Assembly (NCBI GenBank): GCA_036924285.1
Contig: JAYKYS010000005.1
Location: 9,734,001 to 9,798,000 of the forward strand
Source of the DNA: Asterella californica
Lineage: Eukaryota; Streptophyta; Marchantiopsida; Marchantiales; Aytoniaceae
DNA length: 64,000 nt
Reading direction: 5' to 3'
Below the pieces are notes generated by a model. The model saw only the letters and a program-made list of their open reading frames with translations. It was not told the DNA's origin and ran no database searches. The number at the start of each line of letters is the position of its first letter. Position 1 is the first letter of the stretch. Position numbers and translations under genes: made by a program. Positions 21,358-31,721 of this stretch are shown here, one piece after another.

Positions 21358-23451
21358 AGATATGTGGTGCCCACAAATTACAGGATGCACAAATTTTTGA
21401 AATTTTTAAGAATAATAACTTGTTTGTATAACTGAAGAAGCGTTGTTACTTAAGGTTACGTCTTCCTTAACAGGAAGATGATCTTAAGAGCTGTTTGTAA
21501 TAAGAAGTTGACTTCTTCGGAAGACGACCGTCTTCGGAAGAACGTCTTCTCAGTTGCGTCTTCAGAAGACGGGAAGACGGCGGAAGATGAGAAGACGGTG
21601 GAAGACACCTGTCTTCCAGAAGACAACAACCGCGAAGGACCAACCACGAGTTTTCGGGTAAGACAGTAGGTGTACCTACTGGGGCGCACCGAATAGGTAG
21701 GTAGGTCAGGAAGACACCCAAGGTCGAGAACCCCTAATCTGCGGGGAAGATGCGTGAGGAAGCACATTAGGCACCTTCCAACTTCCCGCAGCACAGCGCT
21801 TGAGAAGATCGATTGAGAGAGTGAGCTTCGCGAGCTAGCATTGAGAGAGGAATCGAGTAAGACATCGAGGTAGGAGAGAGTAAGTTGGCAGCTAGGCGAA
21901 GAGTAAGATCGAATTGTGGGAGCACAAACAGCAGAGAAAGCGAAGGCGTTTCTGTGGAGCTTCCGAGAAGCTGACAGTGGAGAGTGGCAAGTAGAAGCGA
22001 AGATAGAATCGAGGTGTGGACCGAAATTGACAGCAGGCGCATTCGAGAGGAGTCGCATTGGAAGCTAGGACAAGAGCCAGAAGCGCGCGGAGGTCGAAGG
22101 CAACTCGAGGAGCCGAAGAAGACTGTAGAGGTTCTTTCCCCTGTTCTTTCCTCTTCCCACTTCTTCTCGCCTTTTCCTGGTATTCTCCGCGCTTCTTTCG
22201 TTGTGTGCAGGCAGTCTGATCGATTACCCCCACCCCCCCATTCTTTCTATTTGAGACATTGGGCGCGGAAGCGTGCCCAATTTCTGTCAAGACATCTCCT
22301 TGCTTCTTCCCGAGCTCAATTTGAGCTTCCCTACCCCTAGTCCTCAAATTGGAGACCCCAACTATCAATTTCCCTACCCTACTACCTCACTACCCCCGAA
22401 ACTTGGAACAGAAGACGATTCGGAAGATGGGAACATCTTCGGAAGACGCTTCTTGAACTTGACTGTCTTCGGAAGACCGTCTTCGGAAGACTGTCTTCGG
22501 AAGACTGTCTTCGGAAGTCGACTGAACACAATTCGTATCAAGAGTGGATTTGCTTTGCTTTTGTGTTTAGAGAGGCTTGGTACGAATCCTGAGTGGAGTG
22601 GTGAGTTGTTGTGTTATTTCGAGAAGTTGGAAGTCGGGAACTAGGCCTGTGCCTCTCGGTCTTCCAAGCTTCTCAACTCCCCATCTTCCTAGAGAGACTA
22701 GAAGACTGGAAGGCTGGCAAAATGAGCGAGAAGACGTGAGGGTCCATTACGGGTCTCTTCTGTCCGACCCATAGCAGCCTATTCCTTCTTCTTCCCGAAC
22801 TTAGAAGAGAGTTGTGAGAAGTCTTGCTGGCAGAATCTGGAGAGAATGGTCGAGGGTCATGTCTTCCCATCATGCAGCAAGCTTCTTCTGAGTGTGTATG
22901 AGAGGTGAGAAGTCAGAAGAACAGAGTGCACATGTCTTGAGTCTGTTGTGAGGATAGATTGCACGTAGGAAGACGAAGACAGGTGAGATCAGTGAAGGGA
23001 AGCCTGACTTCGGGAGGTCTTCCGAGAAAGACATTGAATCAGAAACTGTCCCGGGTGTCTTCTCAGAGGCCACTGTCACCGCAGGAGCCCGCAACCATCT
23101 TCTGAACCTTTCCTATACTCTACTTCTCGCATATCTTGTATCTTCTGATAGGAAGCAGGATGTAATGCAAGGTGGGTTGTCTTCTTAGGAATCCATGCGA
23201 GGCCTTGCTTAGTTAGGATTGATTAGATACAGCTCGGAAGACGAGTGCTACTTAGGAAGCATTGTTAGAATCTCAGAAGACGGAGTAGCTGTCTTCTGGA
23301 AGACTAGATTCGTCTTCTGAGAGTGGAAGCTATATTGTGAGGACTTAGGGAAGGACTGAGCCTTCGACTCACAACAAGTACGTCACTTCTTCCAAGGAGT
23401 TAGCGCAGCTGAAGAAGAGCAACCAGGAGTTGCAGGCGCGCTTACAGCAGC

Positions 23452-24201
23452 GTGACCAGGAGGTTCTGTGAGTATGATAAGCTCACCGCTCTTGCAGAAG
23501 AGAAGATGACGTGGAAGACACTGCGAGAAGCCGCAGAAGCGCAGGCTGCAGCCGAGAAGACGCAAAGAGAAGTAGCGGAAGCTCGTGCGCAGGGGTTGCT
23601 AGCTCAGTTGGTGGAAGCGCTTCGCAAGAAGTTCAACTTCACCGCGGGTAGGAAGTTGCTTACCCTGGCTAGAGGATGGGACGAGGAGTCCAAAGCAATG
23701 TTTGTGGAGTGCAAGGAGAGTATGTTCAGGTACTTGGATCGGCAGATAGAGGGAGTGAAGACGCTCTATGGTCTTCCCTTGATCCCGCCATCATCAGTAA
23801 ACACGTCTTCCCAAGCACCAGCATCATCAACAGGACCAGACTTGGAGAAGGAAGAGTTCGACCTCGCTGTGCATTTGGTAGTGACAGCGTTGGAAGCTGA
23901 GAAGAACTCGGAAGATACCCCGGAAGACAAGACGTCTTCTGGAAGACAGGAAGGAAGACCGTCTTCCTAGGTATTCCGAGTGGAGGAAGCGACTTCCCCG
24001 GACCCCTATGAGGTCACCATGGCTCCCAGTGTCGAACTAGTCCCTCAGAAGAGCGAGGAAGCACAAGTCGACCCAGCTTCCCAGAAGACGCTTTTGTCTT
24101 CCGAAGCAGCAGCAGCAGAGCCAGCGATGAACGTGGAGGAGGAGGCCACCTCAGCGACACCCGAGGTAATTACAGGGCTTCCCAGCCTATCAGAAGACTA
24201 G
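23452..24201 (+). other. Coding-like segment inside the E1 LTR (copy at 54548-55297)
   Basis: Open frame 23452-23970 (172 codons, GTG or internal ATG start) encodes an Ala/Glu/Lys/Arg-rich probable coiled coil (EKTQREVAEARAQGLLAQL). This is followed by a moderately conserved-looking middle (GRKLLTLARGWDEESKAMF) and an acidic Ser-rich tail. A second frame, 23980-24201, continues in the same style. Upstream, 23361-23468 in another frame reads KELAQLKKSNQELQARLQ, again coiled-coil-like. The pattern suggests one older protein broken by frameshifts, perhaps an accessory ORF or captured host sequence. I recognise no family. Confidence 0.5.
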
Positions 24202-24536
24202 TTAGTAGTTCAGGTAGGAATAGATCAGGTGGAAATGGCATCCGAGCCATTAGAATAGATAAGCAAAGCCTAGAAGATGAGGAGCTTGTCCAAACTTAGT
24301 AAGTGCTCAATATGCTATATTAGGAAATAGCATGTCCAGTTTAATTTTAGATCAGTGACCATGTGGTAGAGTAGGCAGCGCAGGGGTAAACAAGGTAGAT
24401 GGCTAAAGCTGGAAAGGGAACGGTGTGCATGTGGGGTGGCAGCCTCCTGACAACGCCCATCTCTCCCTGGCGGTCACTTCCTCTATTTTCTCATGGCAGA
24501 TGGTTAATTAGGATCACAGAGTAGGAATTAGGAGCT

Positions 24537-24705
24537 CTGCACAAACACCAACATTTTACGGTGCAGACTCATAGCACATTAGACCTGTGTGGAGAATTGA
24601 GTTCTGCACACACATTCCAATCTTACGGTGCAGACAGATTAGACACACAGGGGAGTCTTCGAAGAAACTGGCTGCCTGCACACACATACCAATCTTACGG
24701 TGCAG
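24537..24705 (+). repeat. Three hairpin repeats in the E1 5' LTR
   Basis: Three units start CTGCAC and end GTGCAG, about 30 nt each (24537-24566, 24604-24633, 24676-24705), with the core CCAATCTTACG in two of them. CTGCAC and GTGCAG are inverted complements, so each unit can form a stem-loop. Spacers contain a repeated AGATTAGACAC. Confidence 0.8.
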
Positions 24706-26010
24706 GAGACAGATTAGACACTAGAGGTACACAGTGTACACTACACTCGATGTTGGAATAAGGAGATAACGCAGGAAGAAGTCTGCATTCTCTTACCACC
24801 AGCAGCGATTCGGAGATGTAGATGAGTAGTGGGCAGTCTAGGAGCAGGGAACGGCATCCTCGTGCAGTCCTGCTGGTTAGACTGATGTGTCGAGGAGTAG
24901 ACGCAGGAAGTAGAGGGAGTGAGCTTCCCAATGCCATTGTGACTTCTTCTCGGGAAATAGATTGTGGATTTGAGTGCAGAAGCTTTGTCCATGTCTTCTG
25001 GATGGTGGGTTCATTGAATTCGCTCCCAATTGTGCATGGGAAATGTTCTTCTTGAGTGGCGGTGACTGTCAGCAGTTGTGGAAGTGTAGCTTGACTCGTT
25101 CAGTAGAGCACTTGGGATCTACGTACGAACGGTCTTCTGGGTAAGTGATCCCAGAAGACAGAGCAGTCAGAGTAGCGAAGTGAAGAAGAAAGAAGCCTTC
25201 TTCCCACAGCAGAAGACGACATCCTCGAGTAGAAGACGGTGCAACAGTACTCACGTTTGTTGTCTTCCTCCCCAAACTATTACAAGCAGGGATGGCTTGT
25301 TAGTCAGGATCCGGACTAGAAGCCTGTCGGAATCTTAATTTACTCTTTTCATCTTGTTTTCTCTTGTTTGGCTTTTCTCATCTTCCCCATCTTCTCCCAT
25401 CTTCCCCATCGTCTTATCTTCTTCTAGTGAGCTTCCGATACTTCTATTGAGCTTCCGTGAAGGTGAATGTCGTTGTAGTGCTGCAGGAAGACAACTTCCG
25501 TAGGCAGAAGCCTTGGAAGGCTACAGGGGGCATACACCCTGTGATTTATCTAACCCGTTGGAATGTGAGTGTGAGAATAATGTGTAACGACCGTTGCTAG
25601 TTGACTTCTGCGAAGCAGGACAGCCTTCTGGAGGTGTGAGAAGACGAGTTGAACCCCCAGAAGACGAGAATCGCTTCGGGAAGACGGTATCGAGAAGACC
25701 GGAAGAAGCAATCTGGAAGTAGGAAGATCGTCTTCCCGAGCTTCTCTATGAATAGTTGTGTGATATTTTAGTTGGTAGGTGTTTGTTTAGTTCCAGAGCA
25801 CCATTTGGTGTGTCTGGAAGACGTGTAGTTTTGTGTGGTTTTGTGAGAAGACGGGATTTCTAGGCAGAACCCGTGTGTTTGTGTGTTTGAACAGATCTTA
25901 GAACTTAGAGCAGCGTTACTTGTGCAAATCCTCTGTGGGAACGATATCTTGTATACTAAATGGGCAAAAGGAGAAATCCTGCGTCACTACATATAGTGAG
26001 CATCCATTTT

Positions 26011-26026
26011 TGGCGCCGCTGCCGGG
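26011..26026 (+). promoter_or_regulatory. E1 primer binding site, tRNA-Asp-like
   Basis: TGGCGCCGCTGCCGGG, 19 nt after the LTR. It is complementary, with one mismatch, to the 3' end of plant tRNA-Asp as I recall it (ending CCCGGCAACGGCGCCA). Confidence 0.75.
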
Positions 26027-26372
26027 AATTTCATCTTAGTAACTTCTGTTCTGAGCTTCATGGGTCTGTGTGTCATTAGTTAGGTTCGTTTTGAACTAAC
26101 TTCGATTGTAGTTGAATATGTTGTGGGATTCTATCTTGCTAGAAGACGGGAACCGCAACCCGAAGCTGATAAGATACCTCAGGGAGAGTTGGAAGAAGCC
26201 GCTTCCCTGCTTCCAAGAGCTTCTTGGAAGACTCGATCTTGGAAGACTGTAGTGAATACAACGAGAAGCAGGAGAAGAAGACGTTCCGAACCTGTGATCG
26301 GTTGTTCAGTCATCTGGTCTCCCGGATCTAGTGGTAGAAGAATAGAGATATCTGTTCTCAGTACTCTGGTGG

Positions 26373-27771
26373 ATGCCTCCGACCGAAGGGAGAAGCAGAA
26401 GACGCACGGGTAAAGAATCTGAGTGGGTTAACTCACCCCTGCGAACCGCTTCTAGAGAGCAGCGGATATCCCTGAGACACCAAAGGAAAGAAGAAGAGCT
26501 CAGGAAGATCCGATCGGTAGAGTTGGAAGAGCCTTCCATCTCGAGCATAATCTTTGGCGAAGACAGAAGCCAACCGGGTGATCACGTGTATAAAGTAGAT
26601 TTTGGTACTGGTTACTCGGAAGACGTCTTCCCAAGTGCGGAAGAAGCTTCTCAAGGTGAGGGAAGACTGGAGGAGATTGTTCCAGACGTCTCGGAAGGTA
26701 GCAGTGACAGTAGCTCTAACTCAGAAGACGACCTTCGTGACCCAGACAGGCCTGGACCTTCGAGAAGACCATCTCCACCACCTGGACCTGAGGAAGAAAG
26801 AAGTTGGCAGTCGCACCAGCCGGCAGTCGACATGGCTTCCCACACTCGGCAGAAGTACCATCCGTACGGCGATGATGCTGACGCGGATGACTTCATCACG
26901 ATGTTCGAGACCATCTCTAGATCCAACAAGGAAGACGCTGATGTTGACAGACTCCGTGTATTTCCCAGTTTGATCGTAGGGAAAGGAAGGAAGTGGATGA
27001 GTAAAACGTTGGATGATGTTGTAGTAATGGCCGCTTGGGCTACTCTGAAGGCAGCTTTTCTGAAGAGGTTCAGAGGAGTGGGCTACGATCGTATGACCCT
27101 CATAGAGCTTCAGAGGCTCGAACGAAAGAAGAAAGAGACACTGCGGGATTACACCGAGAGGTTTGAAGATCTCTTGGATCACATCCCTCAGAACCAAGGA
27201 AGACCAGGCTACTATGCTCAGCAAGCTGTGGACTGGTATTTGGGAGGATTGTCTCAGGATATGGAATTGTACTGCAGAAGAGGAGGAGGTGATGATTTAG
27301 CAGAGGTACAGAAGCATGCCGAGCAGTATGAAACCTCGAGCATCACTCGGAATATGACGAAAGACAAAGGGAAGACCTCGAAGAAGTCCAAGAAGTCGAA
27401 GAAGTCTTCCCGGAAGTCCAAGAAGAAGTCCAAGTCCACTGAAACTGATAACAGTGATTCGGAAGCAGCCTCTACTTCTGAAGAGTCTACTGTCAAAAGT
27501 TCAGAATCCGAATCTGAACAAGAGAAGAAGACGCGGATAAAGAAGAAGGAGAAGACGCGAGCAAGGGAGGAAGTTGTGCAGAAGATGCCTCAAACTCAGA
27601 TCATTCAGTCTGCACCTGATCCCCGCATCGATGAGGTTCTGAAGCAGTTTGCCGACCTGAAAGTTCATCTTCTGAACCAGAAGGACAAGCAGAAGCAGCC
27701 TACGGCTTCCCGGCCAAACCTTTGGTGCAACCTTTGTAACTCTTCTGGACACACCAGAGATAAGTGTACGC
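26373..27771 (+). CDS. gag: E1 gag, 5' part (split by E2)
   Basis: Structural capsid protein of the retrotransposon. The ATG at 26373 opens 466 codons before E2 interrupts. Order: a basic and acidic N-terminal tail, then a Retrotrans_gag-type capsid core at about residues 190-310 (motifs WMSKTLDD, LQRLERKKKETLRDYTERF, WYLGGL). A long Lys/Ser tract follows at about 340-400, then a first CCHC zinc knuckle (CNLCNSSGHTRDKC, CX2CX4HX4C). The frame continues beyond E2 at 36715 with two further knuckles and pol, so gag and pol were one polyprotein. A different frame (26123-26413) upstream may be leader only. Confidence 0.88.
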
Positions 27772-29097
27772 TGTCGTGATGTGAATCATTTTACATTGTA
27801 AATAATTCACCTCTCTGTCAAGCATTAGTCTCTCTGAGTGAAATTAGGACCTCAGAGAAGTCGACACTGGAGAATGTTACATATTTTAAGTCTTAGTAGG
27901 TTGATTACCATGTAGATGGAGTTAAGCTCATGGGTTGTAATTACATGTCGCCCATGCATGCTTCCTAGCGAGGTTAGGTTATCTTTCGGAATTACGTGTC
28001 GTTTTACATGTCTTCGCATGTAGTTTAGGGTCTATGCTGGCACTTTAGGGGCTTGACGTGGTAGCCTATGTGCAAATTCAAGTCACCACGTGGTTTGGGA
28101 CACAAAAGGACAAGGGAGTGAAGCTATGAACTCCCATTGGTCCAATTTTGTCTTTGTGTACTGCTAAACTTAGTAGTAGGGGTCTTAAGAGGAGTTCGAG
28201 CATTTGGAGAGGGATCTTCGAAATCTGAGAGCACAGGGAGATAGGGTTCGTCGTGCCAAGCACTGTCAGCGAAATTTTTGATCGATTTGGAGCAATAAAG
28301 AAGGAGTTATGGCTGATTGAAGTTCGATTTGTGTCAGAATTGCAGCACTTCTGTTGATTTTGGAGTTTTCGGTGTCAATCGCAGTAGATTTGAGAAAATC
28401 GCTTCAAACCTTCGAGGTCTCGTTCATTGGCAGCAGGGCTACGACTGTCCCCAAATTTTCATGTCAATTGAAATTGTGAGTAATTCGGGGCGACCGCTGA
28501 AGTAGAGGGGGTCCGAAAAGCTCTCAATCTGGAACAACAACTTCAGAGAGCGAGATCCGGAGTTCTGTGTACAATCAGGAGGCCCAACTTCACAGGAGTG
28601 TTCAGCAAGCTGTTTACTGCAAATCCTGTAAGAATCTTCGAAAGTGATCGAGCCAATTCTCTGTTCTAGGTCGAAATAGCTGTCTGGGTACCAGAAATTG
28701 CCGTAATTTCTCTGCTCAGAACGTTTTTGCCCATATCTCGACACTCTGATTTGATCTCAAGCTGAAACTTCGTGTGCATGGTCAGTAGGGCCTCACTTAC
28801 ATGTAGGAGGAGTTCTGAAGCCTGAACCATTGTATGTTTCTGATTCTGGACTGTTAAAGTTCGCTGTCTGACCTTATTACTGCTAGTCTGATCTGATTTT
28901 CACTTCCTGAACTTACTGGAGGGTCAATTCGACCTGAGTGAGTGTCTATAGTGCCCTTTATGACCTGAACCCTACCTCTGTATAGTAAGAAGCCATAGCC
29001 TGAAGTCCAACGCTTCCCTGAGTAGACTAAACACAGCCTTCAAGATCTATCACAGCCAGAAGGTTCCGCCCTTCCCAGGAAAACTCTCAACTCGACA
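27772..29097 (+). repeat. E2 5' LTR
   Basis: TGTCG...CGACA, 1326 bp. Short open frames inside have no signature. Confidence 0.93.
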
Positions 29098-29099
29098 TC

Positions 29100-29115
29100 T
29101 GGTGCTTCCACTGAG
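29100..29115 (+). promoter_or_regulatory. E2 primer binding site
   Basis: TGGTGCTTCCACTGAG, 2 nt after the LTR. It starts TGG as required for a tRNA CCA end, but I cannot assign the tRNA. It differs from the site of the related E3 and E4. Confidence 0.65.
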
Positions 29116-29166
29116 AGCTCTTGGGGTGATTGATTGAGAAGGTTGAGTTCACTACAAGGAGAAGAG

Positions 29167-31703
29167 ATGGATCGCAAGAGTGCTGCTGCTGCTACTTCTA
29201 CGCCTGCTGCATCTACGTCTACTGCAGCTCCTTCTGTAGCACCAGCGACATCTGCACCTGGTCTGGATACGGCTGAGATTCTGAAGACACTTGCGGCCCT
29301 GGTCCAACAACATCCGATCATTGGGGGGGTGAGTTGAAGTCTACCAAGGCTTTGCAAGCAATTGTGAATAGATGCGGTAGATTTGAAGGTAGAGATATTT
29401 CTAGATATCTGCGTGAATACAGAGGAGAGATGGAACTAGTTAGAGTTACTGATGCTGAGATGATAGGGAGTTTCGAGTTAGCTGTAATCCCTGAGTTGCG
29501 GGACCAAGTTAGGGATGTACAGAGAAGGAATCTAGGTGTGTGGATGAGTTTTGAGCGATCTCTTCGAGAGGAGTTTCTCGAAGAAGATTCAGAGAGAGTC
29601 ACTAGAAGAACGTTTCTAGACTGGGTTGAGCAGCAACCTGGCCGTATGATGAACCTGAATGAGATGCTGAGAGAGTTTGATCGGAGATACCGACAACTCT
29701 CAACTCTTGAGAGGATAACCTTAGATGCTAGGAAAACCGAGCTTTTCTTGCAAGCTACCGATGATGCTACGGCAGATCGGTTATGCTTTATGTTGGCTGA
29801 CCGATCGGCTGAAGGAGGAGTTACTACTGATTGGGGGAGAGTTGAGGATGCTGTTGCTGTATTGACGAGACAAAGACGGGGAAGAGTGGCTGTGGGAGGA
29901 CGTCCGCTTGCAGAAGTGACCGCTCAACCTCGCACTGCTCCTCAAGTACTGCAACCTCCGGCTCCTGCTCCCAGACCTGTTGTACCGGCTGCAGTACCTT
30001 TGATGCCAGTTGTGCCAGTTCCTGCACAGAGGGCACCGATTCAGAGACCTGCAGAGAACCATGGACATCAGAACCAGATCGAAGATCTGATTCGGCAGAT
30101 GAGAGAACTGAAAGTGGAGCTAGCTGGCCTGCAGAGAGAGCAGCCACCGGCGCCTGCTGCTGCACGTCCAGGAGGTGCTCCTGTTCGTAGATGTATCTGG
30201 TGTGACAGTCCTGATCATTTTCGAGGAGACTGTCAAGACCTTACGGCTGCTCTGCGAGATGGTGTGGTTCGCTACCAGAACGGTAGGCTGCACCTTTCTT
30301 CTACTGGAGAGCCGCTAAGCACACAGTTTGGACGAGGAGGCATGAGGAGTCTACCTCAGATTACAGCTGCTGCAACTGTACATGCACTGATGGCACCACC
30401 GGTAAATCTTGATGTATATGCCGGTCATATTGAAGTTTCTTCTAGTCCTACGTTGCTAGATAGGACTACTGAGAAGAAACTTGTTCAAGTTCCTTCTGAA
30501 GTACTGAAGAGAGGAGCAGAAACTATCCGTAGGGTCACAGGGTGGGGAGATCCTGTTGATGCTGCGTCTATCAAAGCATTCTTGGACGTGGATAGACACG
30601 TTCACTGGCAGGATGCTTCTGTGGAGGAGAAGAGGCGGCGAGAAGCCTCTGAACTTGATACTGGAGTTCCAGAGGAGACTGGGGACAGGCGGAGAGTCAC
30701 AAGGAGACGAGCAGCTCCTCCAGAAGACATCCCGTCTACTTCTGCAGCTCCTCCACCTGCACCAGGTCCGATGGAGGACGTGCAGAGATCCCAGCAGGAG
30801 CCAACGACTGCTGGGAGACGGTTCACTGCCCAAGAGAAAGGGAAAGGACCGGCTTACAAGTTGGCAGCAGATATTGAGACTTCAACCGATCTCAAGGGCA
30901 TCTTGGAGCAGAGGATACTTGACGCGCGAATCGAGTTTTCTCTTCGGGAGGTTCTTGGTATTGCGAAGAGGGAGTTTCACGAGCTGATCATTGACATCAT
31001 CAAGTGGAAGAGACAGGTGATGTCTGAACAAGTAGAAAGCCAGATGATAGAGATGGTAGGAGCTTCTGTAAATGATGCAGAATTCGGGAAAGTGCACTTT
31101 CAGGAGGATGATGATACAGAGTATCAGCAAGAAGCGTTGGTTGCTGGTACCAATACTGCTGAATTCGATGATGATGAAGCTGGCGATGAGAGTCCGGCTG
31201 CTGATAGTGACTTCAGGAAGAGACACTGGGCTCGTGCTACGACGGCTACACGAGTTCGTCTCGGAAGTCTTGAACCTGTTGCTGCTTTGGTTGATCACGG
31301 TTCTGAGATCAACATCATGTCACGAGAAGTGTACGAGAGAGGACAGTGGCCTATCGAACTGAACCATGGTTGGGTGCTACGAGCTGCAAACAACCAGAAG
31401 GGTGAGTTATACGGCGCTTGTCCTAACGTGAGAGTGAAGCTGGGTGATGTGGAGGTAGATCAGCACTTCTTCGTGCAGTCTTCTGCTTCTTATCCTGTGA
31501 TTCTTGGTCAACCTTATATCACGGCAGTTAGAATGGAGACGAAGGTAATGGATGACGGATCTCACTATGCTAGGATCCGTAGTCCAGATGATAGACGTTC
31601 TGTGCAGTTTCTGACCGTTCGTACGAACCACGAACGAAACAGACAGACTTTGAGAGATTCTCCTATCTGTAGGAGCAAGGGTTTTCTGAAACCACTCTTG
31701 TAG
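29167..31703 (+). CDS. gag: E2 gag-protease
   Basis: Capsid, nucleocapsid and protease of E2. The ATG at 29167 opens an Ala/Ser/Thr-rich N-terminus whose frame hits TGA at 29335. The main frame (to the TAG ending 31703) is one base back, and the switch falls in the run of seven G at 29323-29329. E3 and E4 have no break here, so an indel in the G run is likely. The main frame encodes a gag core (KALQAIVNRCGRFEGRDISRY onward) and one zinc knuckle (CIWCDSPDHFRGDC, about 30192). It then has a long charged linker with KGKGPAYKLAADIE, and a protease at 31293 with D-H-G where D-S/T-G is normal, followed by a YPVILGQPYI flap/C-terminal region. It ends 18 nt after the GGGTTTT site. Confidence 0.9.
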
Positions 31704-31721
31704 GACGGGATACCAAGAGTG
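31679..31721 (+). promoter_or_regulatory. E2 -1 ribosomal frameshift signal
   Basis: The slippery heptamer G GGT TTT (31679-31685) is in the gag frame. A 7-nt spacer leads to a perfect 8-bp stem, CACTCTTG (31693-31700) with CAAGAGTG (31714-31721), around a 13-nt loop. Slipping back one base enters the pol frame, open from 31685 with no stop into the pol ORF. E4 has the same heptamer, spacing and fold with different stem bases. Confidence 0.75.

Larger units (their letters stand above)
21363..25991 (+). repeat. E1 5' LTR (4629 bp)
   Basis: Ends TGTGGTG / CACTACA form a near-perfect inverted pair. It is extremely rich in GAAGAC/GTCTTC (ten copies between about 21518 and 21625). It contains a coding-like segment (23400-24201) and three hairpin repeats (24537-24705). 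The 3' end is fixed by the AGATA duplication next to the 3' LTR, not by the TCCA nearer the primer site. Confidence 0.92.

Noticed and set aside
21456..22368. Minus-strand ORFs of 158-200 codons in the E1 LTR (also 52552-53464)
   Set aside because: Ser/Leu-rich antisense of GAAGAC-rich and GAG-rich DNA; no family signature, and antisense to LTR transcription.
25992..26006. Alternative E1 LTR end at TCCA (26006)
   Set aside because: The 3' LTR ends at CACTACA followed by the exact AGATA duplication, which fixes the end at 25991 and 57087.
28317..28744. Small ORFs in E2 LTRs (also 35930-36357)
   Set aside because: No conserved counterpart in the E4 LTR frame and no recognisable motif.
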